A stretch of DNA of 62,188 bases from JAJTHC01 sp044358835 (GTDB lineage: Bacteria > Cyanobacteriota > Vampirovibrionia > Vampirovibrionales > JAJTHC01): positions 1-62,188 of the forward strand of contig JBIKNF010000011.1 of assembly GCA_044358835.1 (NCBI GenBank). Direction: 5' to 3'. Positions 35,658 to 44,139 of the stretch are shown piece by piece (within the stretch, counting starts at the first letter, position 1; each line of letters opens with the position of its first letter). The notes beneath the pieces were generated by a model, which was not told the origin of the DNA, did no database searches, and was given only the letters and a program-made list of their open reading frames with translations. The position numbers were made by a program, and so were the translations under genes.

Positions 35658-35749
35658 AATCTATGGGGCTTCCTTTTTGTGAAGGGGATGAGATCCATCT
35701 ATGTGTTTCATTCTACACCAAAATTAAAAAAGAAACGCACTTTTCGACC

Positions 35750-35875
35750 CACAAAAGTCCGTTTTCTGGCCACGAAAGTCCGTTTTCTGGCCACGAAAGT
35801 CCGTTTTCTGGCCACGAAAGTCCGTTTTCTGGCCACAAAAGTCTGTTTTTTGGCCATGAAAGTCCGTTTTCTGGC
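35750..35875. repeat. Six-copy 21-bp tandem repeat upstream of PBP1A
   Basis: Six units of exactly 21 bp, each containing the string AAAGTCCGTTTTCTGGC or a near copy, with TGGCCA at the unit junction. Units 2-4 are identical; units 1, 5 and 6 differ at one to four positions; a seventh from 35876 is decayed. The period equals two DNA helical turns. The array starts 93 bases upstream of the PBP1A start in the 450-bp gap shared with the MotB-like gene. The gap has no other feature apart from -10-like TATACT motifs on each strand. Confidence 0.93.
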
Positions 35876-36060
35876 CACATGAGACCCGTTTTTTACTCGA
35901 TTTTCAAGGAATTTGTGAGGGTGCGAAGGCTTCTTCAAAAAAGCCACTCTTTTTCAGTATAACGTATTTTTTAGCCCGTTGCCCAGTGGCTAAAACGCAC
36001 GATTTTGCCCAATCGGATGATTTTTAAGCCCCCTTGTCTCACGCGCAGGGTGAAGCTCGT

Positions 36061-36066
36061 TATACT
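36061..36066 (+). promoter_or_regulatory. Possible -10 element for the MotB-like gene
   Basis: TATACT about 41 bases before the preferred start at 36108. The nearest TTGTCT is 21 bases upstream, which is too far for a good -35. Confidence 0.3.
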
Positions 36067-36107
36067 AAAAAAGCATAGCACCCCTTCAGTGAATGAAAGT
36101 TCTTTCC

Positions 36108-37253
36108 ATGGCGCGGCACAAAAAACACCCGGAACATGAAAATTTAGAACGGTGGTTGGTTTCTTACGCAGACTTTATTACCCTGCTGTTTGCCACGTTT
36201 ACGGCCTTGTACGCCATTGCACAATCTAAACTAACAGACGACAACAAAGCCGCCGAAGAAATTAAAAAATCCTTTCAGCAAGAAACGTTGCTCAAAGGGA
36301 TTGCTTCGGTTTTTCAGGGGCAAAGCACCCCTACCGACAGGCCCAACCCCGCCTTTGAAGAAACAGGCAAAGGCGAAGGCGTGGTGGGGAAATACGAAAG
36401 TTTGATTCTAACCCATGGCGAAAAAAAGCAAATGGAAGAACTGCTTGAAGAATTGGATGAAGTGGCCAATGAACTGCAACAATATATTGAACAAGCCCTT
36501 TCAAGTCCTTCTGCAGACTTTGACGAAGCTTTTGACGACTTGGCAGGCGTACCCTTACGAGGCTTAGAAGTGACTTTGCAAGAACGCGGGGTGAAAATTA
36601 GTTTTGACAGCCGTTTGCTCTTCCCCTCAGGGTCTGCTGAACTGAACAAAAAGAGCATTCGCTTTTTAGATCAAGTTGCCAGTCGCTTGCTGAAAAGCAC
36701 GCCCACCCACTTGGTGCATATTGAAGGGCATACGGATTCTTCGCCCATTACGGGGCGTTACCCGTCAAACTGGGAACTTTCTTCGGCAAGGGCTTGTGCG
36801 GTGGTGCGTCATTTTATCAATCAACATAAGTTTAACCCAACGGATTTAGCCGCCATTGGCTACGCCGAAAGTCGCCCGGTGACGTCAAACAGTACGGTAC
36901 AAAACCGTTCCAAAAACCGACGCATTGACATTGTTTTACATAGCCGTGAACAAGAACAACAGGTGGATCCTATTCCAGAAGCCCGCCGAGAAAAGGTGTT
37001 GATTGACACCACGCATCGCTATAGTATTGAAAATAAGGCGGCTCAAGAAGTGATTCCTGTAGTGGTTGAAGAACGCCCCAAGCCAACGCCTCTTCAGGTC
37101 AAAAAAGCCCCTGCCCCAGAACGAAGCGCCAAGAAACCTTCGCCAAAAACGCTTCCTAAAAAAGAACTTAAAATTTTACCGATTAAGGAAGAAATTCATA
37201 TTCCTATTTATGGGGAACATGGAGAAGTGCTTAATAAAACGAGTTCAAAGTAA
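36108..37253 (+). CDS. MotB-like / OmpA-domain peptidoglycan-binding membrane protein
   Basis: A 381-residue protein with the MotB layout: a short basic N terminus (MARHKKHPEHENLERW), one transmembrane helix with the proton-binding-type Asp (VSYADFITLLFATFTALYA, Asp 22), a linker, and an OmpA/MotB peptidoglycan-binding domain (HIEGHTDSSPITGRYPSNWE and NRSKNRRIDIVLH). A Lys/Pro-rich tail of about 90 residues follows. In flagellar stators MotB pairs with MotA; there is no motA next to it, so it may serve another ion-driven or envelope-anchoring role. The start matches the family's usual start; an ATG at 36093 lacks an SD. Confidence 0.83.
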   Translation: MARHKKHPEHENLERWLVSYADFITLLFATFTALYAIAQSKLTDDNKAAEEIKKSFQQETLLKGIASVFQGQSTPTDRPNPAFEETGKGEGVVGKYESLILTHGEKKQMEELLEELDEVANELQQYIEQALSSPSADFDEAFDDLAGVPLRGLEVTLQERGVKISFDSRLLFPSGSAELNKKSIRFLDQVASRLLKSTPTHLVHIEGHTDSSPITGRYPSNWELSSARACAVVRHFINQHKFNPTDLAAIGYAESRPVTSNSTVQNRSKNRRIDIVLHSREQEQQVDPIPEARREKVLIDTTHRYSIENKAAQEVIPVVVEERPKPTPLQVKKAPAPERSAKKPSPKTLPKKELKILPIKEEIHIPIYGEHGEVLNKTSSK

Positions 37254-37344
37254 GCGAACTTGTCCGGCAAGTGTTAGGGCCTCTGTTTTTTTTAGCTTTT
37301 TTTGATAAACGATTTTCTGAAAATCCTGCACCTAAAGGAGTTGC

Positions 37345-38010
37345 TTGGACTTAAAATGGGTCATGCTTGTTAGTATGATAAAAAATGCCTTCCAACTCCC
37401 CGAAAGCTTCACGTTAGGTTCTCTTCCGTTGAAGGAAGGCCCCGCGCCTTCGCTTTTTCAAGGGCCTTTCCCTAAAATCAGTCAACCACTCACCAAAGTC
37501 TTAAATCTGTTGGACACTCAAACCACCGATGGGATTTCGGTTCACTTGCAATCGCCGGCCCTAAAGCGTCGTTATTGGCAGCGTCAGCATGCCAAAGAAT
37601 ATGAACGGCTAAAAGCGCTTTTTCAGCACGCCGACTGGATCCGACAAACGCTTGAAGCCCGAGGGTGCCTTCAATTAAAAAATAGTTTTGATCGAGACAT
37701 GCTTCACTTTCAACAGCTCGATACCTTGTATGCGCGCTTAACAACACAAGAAGAAGCGTTGTTGAATCCCTTTGAAACGTGGGTATTTCAACAGGTGCAA
37801 CAGCTACAACGGCTATTGAATAGCTTGAAGGCTTCTTTTAAACAAGGGTGGGATGTCCTGGTGGATTCTAAAGAAAATGGCCGTCACGTCCAAGCCCAAC
37901 GCCTGTTACAGCAATGGGTGTTTCACTTGTGTCAGCGTCATCGGCAAAAGGGCATGGCGGCTGATCTGTTGCAGGATGTTTACATCTTACAACAGCGTCA
38001 AGCCCATTAG
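37345..38010 (+). CDS. Helical protein of unknown function
   Basis: A 221-residue protein, largely alpha-helical and rich in Gln, Leu and Arg (for example KRRYWQRQHAKEYERLKALF, WVFQQVQQLQRLLNSLKASF), with coiled-coil-like heptads. I recognise no domain. The likely start is the TTG at 37345, preceded by AAAGGAG; internal ATG codons at 37363 and 37375 lack such a site. The TOPRIM-protein gene begins 51 bases downstream on the same strand, so the two may work together. Confidence 0.5.
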   Translation: MDLKWVMLVSMIKNAFQLPESFTLGSLPLKEGPAPSLFQGPFPKISQPLTKVLNLLDTQTTDGISVHLQSPALKRRYWQRQHAKEYERLKALFQHADWIRQTLEARGCLQLKNSFDRDMLHFQQLDTLYARLTTQEEALLNPFETWVFQQVQQLQRLLNSLKASFKQGWDVLVDSKENGRHVQAQRLLQQWVFHLCQRHRQKGMAADLLQDVYILQQRQAH

Positions 38011-38061
38011 GGCTTTTTGGTGTATGCTGGTAAGGTTACCTTGTGAAATAATGAGACGCCC

Positions 38062-39318
38062 TTGATTCACGGATTTTCACCTCCTGATGTTTTTACCCTT
38101 TCCTTTGGCACGTTGAATGGGCATTTGCCTCTTTCCTTTCGTCCCTTAAATCTGGCTCAAATGGTGTATGTCTTGGATCATGCCTTGCGTTTTAAGTCGC
38201 TTCAACAGTTTGAAGAACACGTGGCGCGCCCCCTTTTAGTGAAGCAGTACCAGCCCACGGTTTCAATCCGTTATGATCAACATTTTTTAAAAGAATGCCC
38301 TGTGTTGTGGGTGCATTACGTGTTGTATGCCTTAATTGAAGCGAGTTTGCCTACCATGGAAGACCCTGACTTAGTTAAGCGTTGCAAGGCCTTTAGCCTG
38401 TTGCTAGAACGGCAACGCTTTGCGCAGTGGAATGAGTCTTACCTGAGTGATTACTGGAAGGAATCGACCCTGAATTTTAGCGAAGCCATGCTCAAGCATC
38501 CTGAAGGGGTGAGTGGGCTTGCCCAGTTAAGTGATGTGCTTGACTTGGGTCTGGCGCCTATTGAAGCAGAAGAGGCGTTGCCTTGGCCTTTGAGATATTG
38601 CTTGTCTTTAGGGATTCTGGCGCCTTGGGGGCGGTTGTGTCATTATTTGGGGGTGCATACGGCGTTGTATCAGCGTTTTAGCAACCCACAGTTTAAAGAA
38701 GTTCCGCGGGCGTTGGCGTTGGCCCATGCTTTTTTTTCAGAAGCGCCTGCTCCCCTGTACCCCCAGCCCATTCACACCTTGGTTTTGGTTGAAGGCATGA
38801 CCGAAGAGGTGTTGTTGCCCGCGTTGCTCAACATTGCGGGCGTTTATGAAGGGGTTCGGGTGCAAAGTTGTGGGGGCAAAACGGCGATGCTGGCTCATTA
38901 TCAACGCATACGCCCTTGGTTTAGCGGACGCATTCGCTTGGTGCTAGACGCCGATGCCACCGACATTAGTCGCCCCCTGCAAAAAAGCCTACACCCGCAA
39001 GATGCCCTCTACCTTATTCCCCAAGGTGCGATTGAAGATTGTTATGAATTACCCCTGTTTTTAAAGGTCCTTAATCAGGTGCGCCAAGGCTGTTTGCCCC
39101 TCACTGCGAAAGACTTTCAAGCCTGGTGCGCTACGCATAAGGTCTCTAAGCGCAGTCGCGCTCAGGTGTACCATCGATTTTGGGTGGCGCATGGTTTAGA
39201 AGGCTTTGACAAAACGTTTCTCGCCCATCGCATTGCCGAAGCGTTAAGGCAAGACCGCCATGCGCTTGAAAAATTACCCAAGGGTTTGTTCGCTTTACTT
39301 GATTTTGTGCTAAAATGA
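38062..39318 (+). CDS. Stand-alone TOPRIM protein, OLD-nuclease-like
   Basis: A 418-residue protein whose C-terminal half resembles the TOPRIM domain of OLD-family nucleases. HTLVLVEGMTEEVLLPALL carries the EGxTE motif (Glu 244), IRLVLDADATD the DxD pair (Asp 296 and 298), and GAIEDCYEL (325-330) the late acidic site. These residues would bind two metal ions for DNA cleavage. OLD proteins normally carry an N-terminal ABC-type ATPase; here the first 230 residues have no Walker motifs and no recognisable fold. The start is a TTG with a weak SD and is uncertain. Function could be nuclease, primase-like or defence. Confidence 0.6.
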   Translation: MIHGFSPPDVFTLSFGTLNGHLPLSFRPLNLAQMVYVLDHALRFKSLQQFEEHVARPLLVKQYQPTVSIRYDQHFLKECPVLWVHYVLYALIEASLPTMEDPDLVKRCKAFSLLLERQRFAQWNESYLSDYWKESTLNFSEAMLKHPEGVSGLAQLSDVLDLGLAPIEAEEALPWPLRYCLSLGILAPWGRLCHYLGVHTALYQRFSNPQFKEVPRALALAHAFFSEAPAPLYPQPIHTLVLVEGMTEEVLLPALLNIAGVYEGVRVQSCGGKTAMLAHYQRIRPWFSGRIRLVLDADATDISRPLQKSLHPQDALYLIPQGAIEDCYELPLFLKVLNQVRQGCLPLTAKDFQAWCATHKVSKRSRAQVYHRFWVAHGLEGFDKTFLAHRIAEALRQDRHALEKLPKGLFALLDFVLK

Positions 39319-39366
39319 ATCTGTATTCGTTGAACATGTTGTGATTGTAGGACGCCGTAATACCCC

Positions 39367-41619
39367 ATGCCTAAACCTAAAAGTACCCCTAGCCTAAGCA
39401 AAACCAAGACGGCATCCCCCAAGGTGAAAACGCCTAAACCTGCTGTAGAAGTAGACGTCAAAGCCATTGAAGCGTCTAAAGCAGGCCCAAAAACCCTTGA
39501 AAAAGCCTCTCCCAAATCCGCCAAAACCTCCGTGAAAGAATCGGTGAAATCCAATAGTAAAAGCACGGTTCAAAAAAGTGCTGTTCAAAAAAACACGGCT
39601 GAAAAAAACACGCCTAAAGTCAAAGAGGCTTCAAAAGCCCCCGTTAAACCTTCTGCGCTTAAGACGCTTGCTCCCGCAAAAGCGAACAACCCGAAATTCA
39701 CAGAAAAATCAAACGATTCCCCTCCAGCGAGCGTACCTGCCCAAAGCGTTAAAGTCACCGTGATTCAGGAACTCAAAGAACAATTGAGTCGTGCAGGCTT
39801 AATCGGTATGGGACGCCCCCCCCGCGTGGTGGTGGCCTTTTCAGGGGGAAGCGATTCAACCGCCCTGTTGCATGCCTTGGCTCAATTACGAGACACCGAA
39901 GGCCTTGAAGCGTTGGCGGTGTACTATCACCATAATTGGAGAGGCACCCCCGCCCCTGAGCTCCCGCGGGTGCATAAAAATTGCCAACGCCTACGGATTC
40001 CCTTGGTGTTTGCCCCCCCCCACCCCGATGAAGAAAAAAGCGAAGTTTCCGCCCGACATTTTCGCTATGAACGCTTGATTGAAGTGGCCACGCAATTTAA
40101 GGCCGAAGCCATTTTGACGGCCCATCATCAGGACGATCAAATCGAAACGATTTTGTTTCGCATTTTTAGAGGCACCGGCCCTGATGGCTTAGAAGGCATT
40201 CAGCGAACCTTGTTTTTCAAAAAACAGGGAACCGACACCCCGAGCCACATCCCCATTTTACGCCCTTTTTTAGGCTTAAGCGAACAAGTGCTTTCCCAAT
40301 ACACGCAGGCCCATGAACTCCTATTTTTTAAAGATCCTTCAAACACCAATACCCGCTATGCCAGAAATGCCATTCGTCATAATCTTTTACCTGTGATCAA
40401 AGCCCAGTTCCCCACTTATGAAAAGGCGGTGTTGAAATTGTCTCACTTGGTGGAAGGGGACTTGAGTATTTTGGATCACATTACGCAAAGCCAGTGGCAG
40501 GCTCTTGAACTTCATGGGGCAAGTCCCAGTGTGTTTCAGTGGGGCTCTAAGCGTTCTACCACCTTGTTTTGTCAATTAAGCGTGCCGTATCAGCGTCGCT
40601 TGGTGCGTCACCTATTACAGCAATTTAACATTGAAAGTGACTTTGAAGACACCCAACGACTCATTGGCTTTTTGACCCAAGATTTACACACGTTGCATCT
40701 GCACAAGAAAGACAAACAAGGCCTGTTTAAACAGCCCAAAGCCTCTGTGAAGATGTCCCTAGGCACAACGCAAGACGGCGACTTACGCTTTTTGTTGCGC
40801 TCTAATTCCGCGTTTTGGATTGAGGTGCATCCGCGTCGTGATCAGGCGTATCGTGAACTGATTGCTCAGCGTGTGGGGGTGCCTTTAAGTGGGGGTATAG
40901 TCACACTGCCGTGGGATGCTGGCCAAGCCCTGCGGGTGGAGCCTTTCCCCAAGCGAGCGGGTATGTTTGACGTGCGTAAGTTGACTTCCGCCAAATCCAA
41001 AGATGTATTGGTGAACCTGAGCGATTACGCGGGGCAAAGCATTGTATTGCGAACGCGCGAAGCCGGCGATTGGCTCAAGCCCTTGGGCATGAAGGGCAAA
41101 CGCATGAAGTTAAAAGCCTTCTTCATCGCACAACGCATTCCTCAAGAACTGCGTGCCGAATGGCCCGTTATTGCGTGTGGCAGTGAAGTGTTGTGGGTAC
41201 CGGGTATTGGCGTGAGCGATTCCTTACGGGTGACGATGAAAGTCCCGCCCACCCACACGTGGATGCTTGGAGACACCGAAGAAGTCACACAACTGCGGAC
41301 GCTTCGCTTTTTGGAAGACCCCAGCACCTTAATCGAAGCCGAAGAAGCCGCCCTGCTTGAAGACACCTTAGACGAGGGGTTAGACGATTCCTTAGAAGAA
41401 TCGCTCAAAGGCGTTTTGGCTGATTCAGCGCCTGAAGATTCTCTCACAGATCTTTCAGAAGAAGACGCTGAGGCCTTTGATGAAGTCAACCACATTAAAA
41501 GCGCCGAACGCTTGATGCTTGAACATGAGTTGGATCCCGATGAGATTGAAGTGATTGATTTAGAAGAGGTGCTGGATTTAGACGCGTTGCCTGAACCCCC
41601 TACGGGTGAACGCGCATGA
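39367..41619 (+). CDS. tilS: tRNA(Ile)-lysidine synthase with basic N-terminal and acidic C-terminal extensions
   Basis: Converts the wobble cytidine of tRNA-Ile (CAU) to lysidine, changing its codon and amino-acid identity. The PP-loop SGGSDS (residues 159-164) and the ATPase segment AHHQDDQIETILFRIFRGTG are typical, as are DPSNTNTRYARNAIRH and the C-terminal DWLKPLGMKGKRMKLK. The protein is 750 residues, far above the usual 320-460. About 128 N-terminal residues are Lys/Ser/Pro/Ala-rich repeats of histone-H1 type, and about 110 C-terminal residues are very rich in Asp and Glu. The stop overlaps the hpt start by four bases. Confidence 0.92.
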   Translation: MPKPKSTPSLSKTKTASPKVKTPKPAVEVDVKAIEASKAGPKTLEKASPKSAKTSVKESVKSNSKSTVQKSAVQKNTAEKNTPKVKEASKAPVKPSALKTLAPAKANNPKFTEKSNDSPPASVPAQSVKVTVIQELKEQLSRAGLIGMGRPPRVVVAFSGGSDSTALLHALAQLRDTEGLEALAVYYHHNWRGTPAPELPRVHKNCQRLRIPLVFAPPHPDEEKSEVSARHFRYERLIEVATQFKAEAILTAHHQDDQIETILFRIFRGTGPDGLEGIQRTLFFKKQGTDTPSHIPILRPFLGLSEQVLSQYTQAHELLFFKDPSNTNTRYARNAIRHNLLPVIKAQFPTYEKAVLKLSHLVEGDLSILDHITQSQWQALELHGASPSVFQWGSKRSTTLFCQLSVPYQRRLVRHLLQQFNIESDFEDTQRLIGFLTQDLHTLHLHKKDKQGLFKQPKASVKMSLGTTQDGDLRFLLRSNSAFWIEVHPRRDQAYRELIAQRVGVPLSGGIVTLPWDAGQALRVEPFPKRAGMFDVRKLTSAKSKDVLVNLSDYAGQSIVLRTREAGDWLKPLGMKGKRMKLKAFFIAQRIPQELRAEWPVIACGSEVLWVPGIGVSDSLRVTMKVPPTHTWMLGDTEEVTQLRTLRFLEDPSTLIEAEEAALLEDTLDEGLDDSLEESLKGVLADSAPEDSLTDLSEEDAEAFDEVNHIKSAERLMLEHELDPDEIEVIDLEEVLDLDALPEPPTGERA

Positions 41620-42212
41620 GTGAACAAACGCCTTTAAGCTATGAATATGTAAGTCAAAATCTTGAACTGTATATTGACAAAACTCAGTTGGATCAACGCA
41701 TTCAAGCCATGGCCTTGGCCATTAACGAACGTTACGCGGGGGTAGAAGAACTTACGATTTTGTGCGTGTTAAAAGGCAGTTTTATGTTCGTGAGTGATTT
41801 AGTCAAGTACTTAAAAGTGCCTTGCCAACTGGAGTTCATTCGTTTGGCCAGTTATGGCGAAAGCATGCACAGCAGTGGTGAAGTAAAATCCGTGAACTTG
41901 ACCCTGCCCAATTTGGCCAACAAGCATGTACTGGTGCTAGAAGATATTATTGACACGGGCTTGACGCTGTCGTTTTTAATGAATTACTTGCGCAACTTGC
42001 ACCATACGGCTTCATTGGCCTTGGGCGTGTTGTTAGACAAGGCCGAATGTCGCAAACGTGAAGCTCAAGAGATTGTGTGTGATTTTGTGGGCTTTCAAAT
42101 TGACAATGACTTTGTGGTGGGCTACGGGCTGGACTTTGCGGGCTACTTTCGTAACTTGCCGGAAATCTATCGCTATATAGGCGCTGAGTCTTCTGATGAT
42201 GCGTCGTCCTAA
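41616..42212 (+). CDS. hpt: Hypoxanthine phosphoribosyltransferase
   Basis: Purine salvage enzyme making IMP (and usually GMP) from the free base and PRPP. The 198-residue protein has the KGSFMFVSDLVKYL loop, LEFIRLASYGESMHSSGEVK, the PRPP signature VLVLEDIIDTGLTL, and the C-terminal DFVVGYGLDFAGYFRNLPEI. ATG overlaps the tilS stop (ATGA), and the next gene starts inside its 3' end. The tilS-hpt pairing is a widely conserved neighbourhood. Confidence 0.94.
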   Translation: MSEQTPLSYEYVSQNLELYIDKTQLDQRIQAMALAINERYAGVEELTILCVLKGSFMFVSDLVKYLKVPCQLEFIRLASYGESMHSSGEVKSVNLTLPNLANKHVLVLEDIIDTGLTLSFLMNYLRNLHHTASLALGVLLDKAECRKREAQEIVCDFVGFQIDNDFVVGYGLDFAGYFRNLPEIYRYIGAESSDDASS

Positions 42213-43287
42213 TTTTACGGTGGCCATGGTCATTCCCACAGGGGTGGGGGCCAGTCAAGGCGGGTACGGGGGCGATGCCACCGTGTGGATGAATGCGGTG
42301 GCCTCTGTCGTGGATACCCTGCTGACGCATCCGAATGTGGCCAACGCCGCGGCCTTTCAAGCCTTGCCTCGTAATGCGTTATATGTAGAAGGCTATGGCC
42401 TAGATGCCTTTTTTAAAGGGGAATGGGCCTTAAAACCTGTGCTTGCGCAACGGGTTGGCGTGATTTTAGATGCGGGACTTGAAGCGGGCATGAAGACGCT
42501 TCAACATAACGTAATTAACGCCGTGCAAGCCACTTACGGCACTTCAGTGGTGGCCTTGGCTGAAAGTACGGAACCCCTTCAACTAAGCCTTTCGCTCAAC
42601 GAATCGGGGATTTCTGTGGGGACTTGGCAGAATCCGCAGGCGGTGCTAGCGGTGGCGAAAACCTTAATGCACGATTATGGGGTGAGCGCTTTAGCGGTGG
42701 TCAGCCGTATGGAAGAACCCGCTGAAAGTGAGTATAACACGGGAACAGGGGTGGACCCGATTGGGGGCTTAGAAGCGATTGTGTCGCATACACTGGTGCA
42801 GGCCTTGGGTATTCCTGTGGCCAATGCCCCGTGCTTTGACTGGGAGGAGGCTCAACCGCGTCGCAACGAGTTGGTGCACCCCTTTACGGCGTCTGAATAC
42901 ACGACGGCAAGCTTTTTACCGTGTGTGTTACAGGGGTTGCATCGGGCGCCTGATTTTGTGCCTGTGGCGGATGTTTCGGCGTTTAAACACGCGGGCGTGT
43001 GCTTCACGTGTGAAGATCTCAATGCGCTGGTGTTGCCGTATGACTGCATGGGGGGTGTGCCGTTTTTAACTGCTGTTGCACGAGGCCTTCCCGTGATTGC
43101 GGTTCGATCGAATCAGACGGTGTTGTCCGTCACCGCGCAAGCGCTTTTGGGGCAGGACGCGGTGGCGCATTTGATGGCCCAGGGCCGTTACTATGAAGTC
43201 CACAATTACGATGAGGTGGTGGGTTTGTTACAACGCCTCAAACTCGGCTTACACGCCCCCAACCCGCGTGGGGTCGCTAGGGTTTAA
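42196..43287 (+). CDS. DUF3326 family protein
   Basis: A 363-residue protein of DUF3326, a family known mostly from cyanobacteria and plant plastids and without established function. Recognisable features are VAMVIPTGVGASQGGYGGDA near the start, LTHPNVANAAAFQALPRNAL, YVEGYGLDAFF, the GVDPIGGLEAIVSH region, and a late NALVLPYDCMGGVPFL. Its first 17 bases overlap the end of hpt, so translation is probably coupled. Its presence is one of the better lineage clues in the window. Confidence 0.82.
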   Translation: MMRRPNFTVAMVIPTGVGASQGGYGGDATVWMNAVASVVDTLLTHPNVANAAAFQALPRNALYVEGYGLDAFFKGEWALKPVLAQRVGVILDAGLEAGMKTLQHNVINAVQATYGTSVVALAESTEPLQLSLSLNESGISVGTWQNPQAVLAVAKTLMHDYGVSALAVVSRMEEPAESEYNTGTGVDPIGGLEAIVSHTLVQALGIPVANAPCFDWEEAQPRRNELVHPFTASEYTTASFLPCVLQGLHRAPDFVPVADVSAFKHAGVCFTCEDLNALVLPYDCMGGVPFLTAVARGLPVIAVRSNQTVLSVTAQALLGQDAVAHLMAQGRYYEVHNYDEVVGLLQRLKLGLHAPNPRGVARV

Positions 43288-43289
43288 AT

Positions 43290-43991
43290 TTAAGAAGCAC
43301 TTTGAAAAAGAGTGCGCAGGAACTCAGTTACACCAGTTAAGTACTGCTCTGGGTTTAATTGTGACAATTTTTCACTAAGCTGGATCATTAATTCGCCGTG
43401 GTTCGCTATTTTGTCAGCAAAAGCGACAAACAAAACGGAAAAAATCCCAAACAAACCTTTACCCTTATCAGTTTGTAATACCTCTGCAATGAAAGTACCT
43501 ATTTTAGGGTCTATTTTTGATTCAGGAGCCATAGTGTTTCCAAGGCTCCGTAATACAGCATCTACACCATTTCCTATAGGTGTCAATACAGCCCCCTCCA
43601 TTTCTTTGCCCGCCGTAACTAGATTCTGGAATGCTGTGGGCACACTTTTTGTTTGTGGCTTTACCTTAGGCACTGGCGGAGGTTCTGGGACGTCTACGGC
43701 GGGGGCTAACGGTGGGGTAATGGATGCGGGCTTGGCTGGCACAGGCTCCCCAAACAAAAAGCCATGCACCTTTCCCCACACCTGATGCAACCCCATGAGC
43801 CCCACCACGCCCACCCCAACCACGGCAGCCGTTTTAACAGGCGAAAGCGTCGCACGAGTCTTGGCTTTGTTGCGGGCTTCTTCAGGGTGATGGGTATTGA
43901 CGGCAGGCCGAAGCACAGGTGTTGACGGCGTAATAGCCGTTCGAACCTGCGTGTACAAAGAAAGGGATGGAGTAGTAGGAAAAGACGACAT
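43290..43991 (-). CDS. Single-pass membrane protein with Ser/Thr/Pro leader, unknown
   Basis: A 233-residue protein of unknown function. The first 35 residues are an acid-free Ser/Thr/Pro leader (MSSFPTTPSLSLYTQVRTAI). A basic segment and one transmembrane helix follow (VKTAAVVGVGVVGLMGL, about residues 52-70), then a Pro-rich linker (VPEPPPVPKVKP) and a helical C-terminal domain that is AT-richer in base use. The transmembrane helix lies unusually far from the N terminus for a simple signal anchor. The gene converges with DUF3326, leaving two bases between stops. Confidence 0.58.
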   Translation of the reverse strand: MSSFPTTPSLSLYTQVRTAITPSTPVLRPAVNTHHPEEARNKAKTRATLSPVKTAAVVGVGVVGLMGLHQVWGKVHGFLFGEPVPAKPASITPPLAPAVDVPEPPPVPKVKPQTKSVPTAFQNLVTAGKEMEGAVLTPIGNGVDAVLRSLGNTMAPESKIDPKIGTFIAEVLQTDKGKGLFGIFSVLFVAFADKIANHGELMIQLSEKLSQLNPEQYLTGVTEFLRTLFQSAS

Positions 43992-44139
43992 GAAAAAACC
44001 CTATAAAATAGTTCCTACTATACTAAAACCACCACACATCTTTTTTGGAACCTTAGCTGTTCTATTTCATGTAACATTTTCAGAATACCATTATAGTTTT
44101 TAGACCTTTGAGCCGAACTACATAAAAAAAGGAGTCCTG

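Noticed and set aside
35750..35875. A possible CRISPR array
   Set aside because: The units are joined directly without unique spacers, the period is only 21 bp, and no cas gene is present. It is a simple tandem repeat.
35708..35947. A protein-coding gene across the tandem array on the minus strand
   Set aside because: No SD site was seen, the repeat unit lacks stops in several frames, and the frame on the other strand is equally open, so the frame is explained by the repeat.
41142..41627. Ser-rich antisense frame over the tilS tail
   Set aside because: It is the complement of Glu/Asp codons in the acidic tail, which gives Ser-rich frames by base composition alone.
43290..43991. A pore-forming or colicin-like protein because of its hydrophobic helix
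   Set aside because: Only one clear helix is present and there is no toxin motif; a membrane-anchored protein is simpler.
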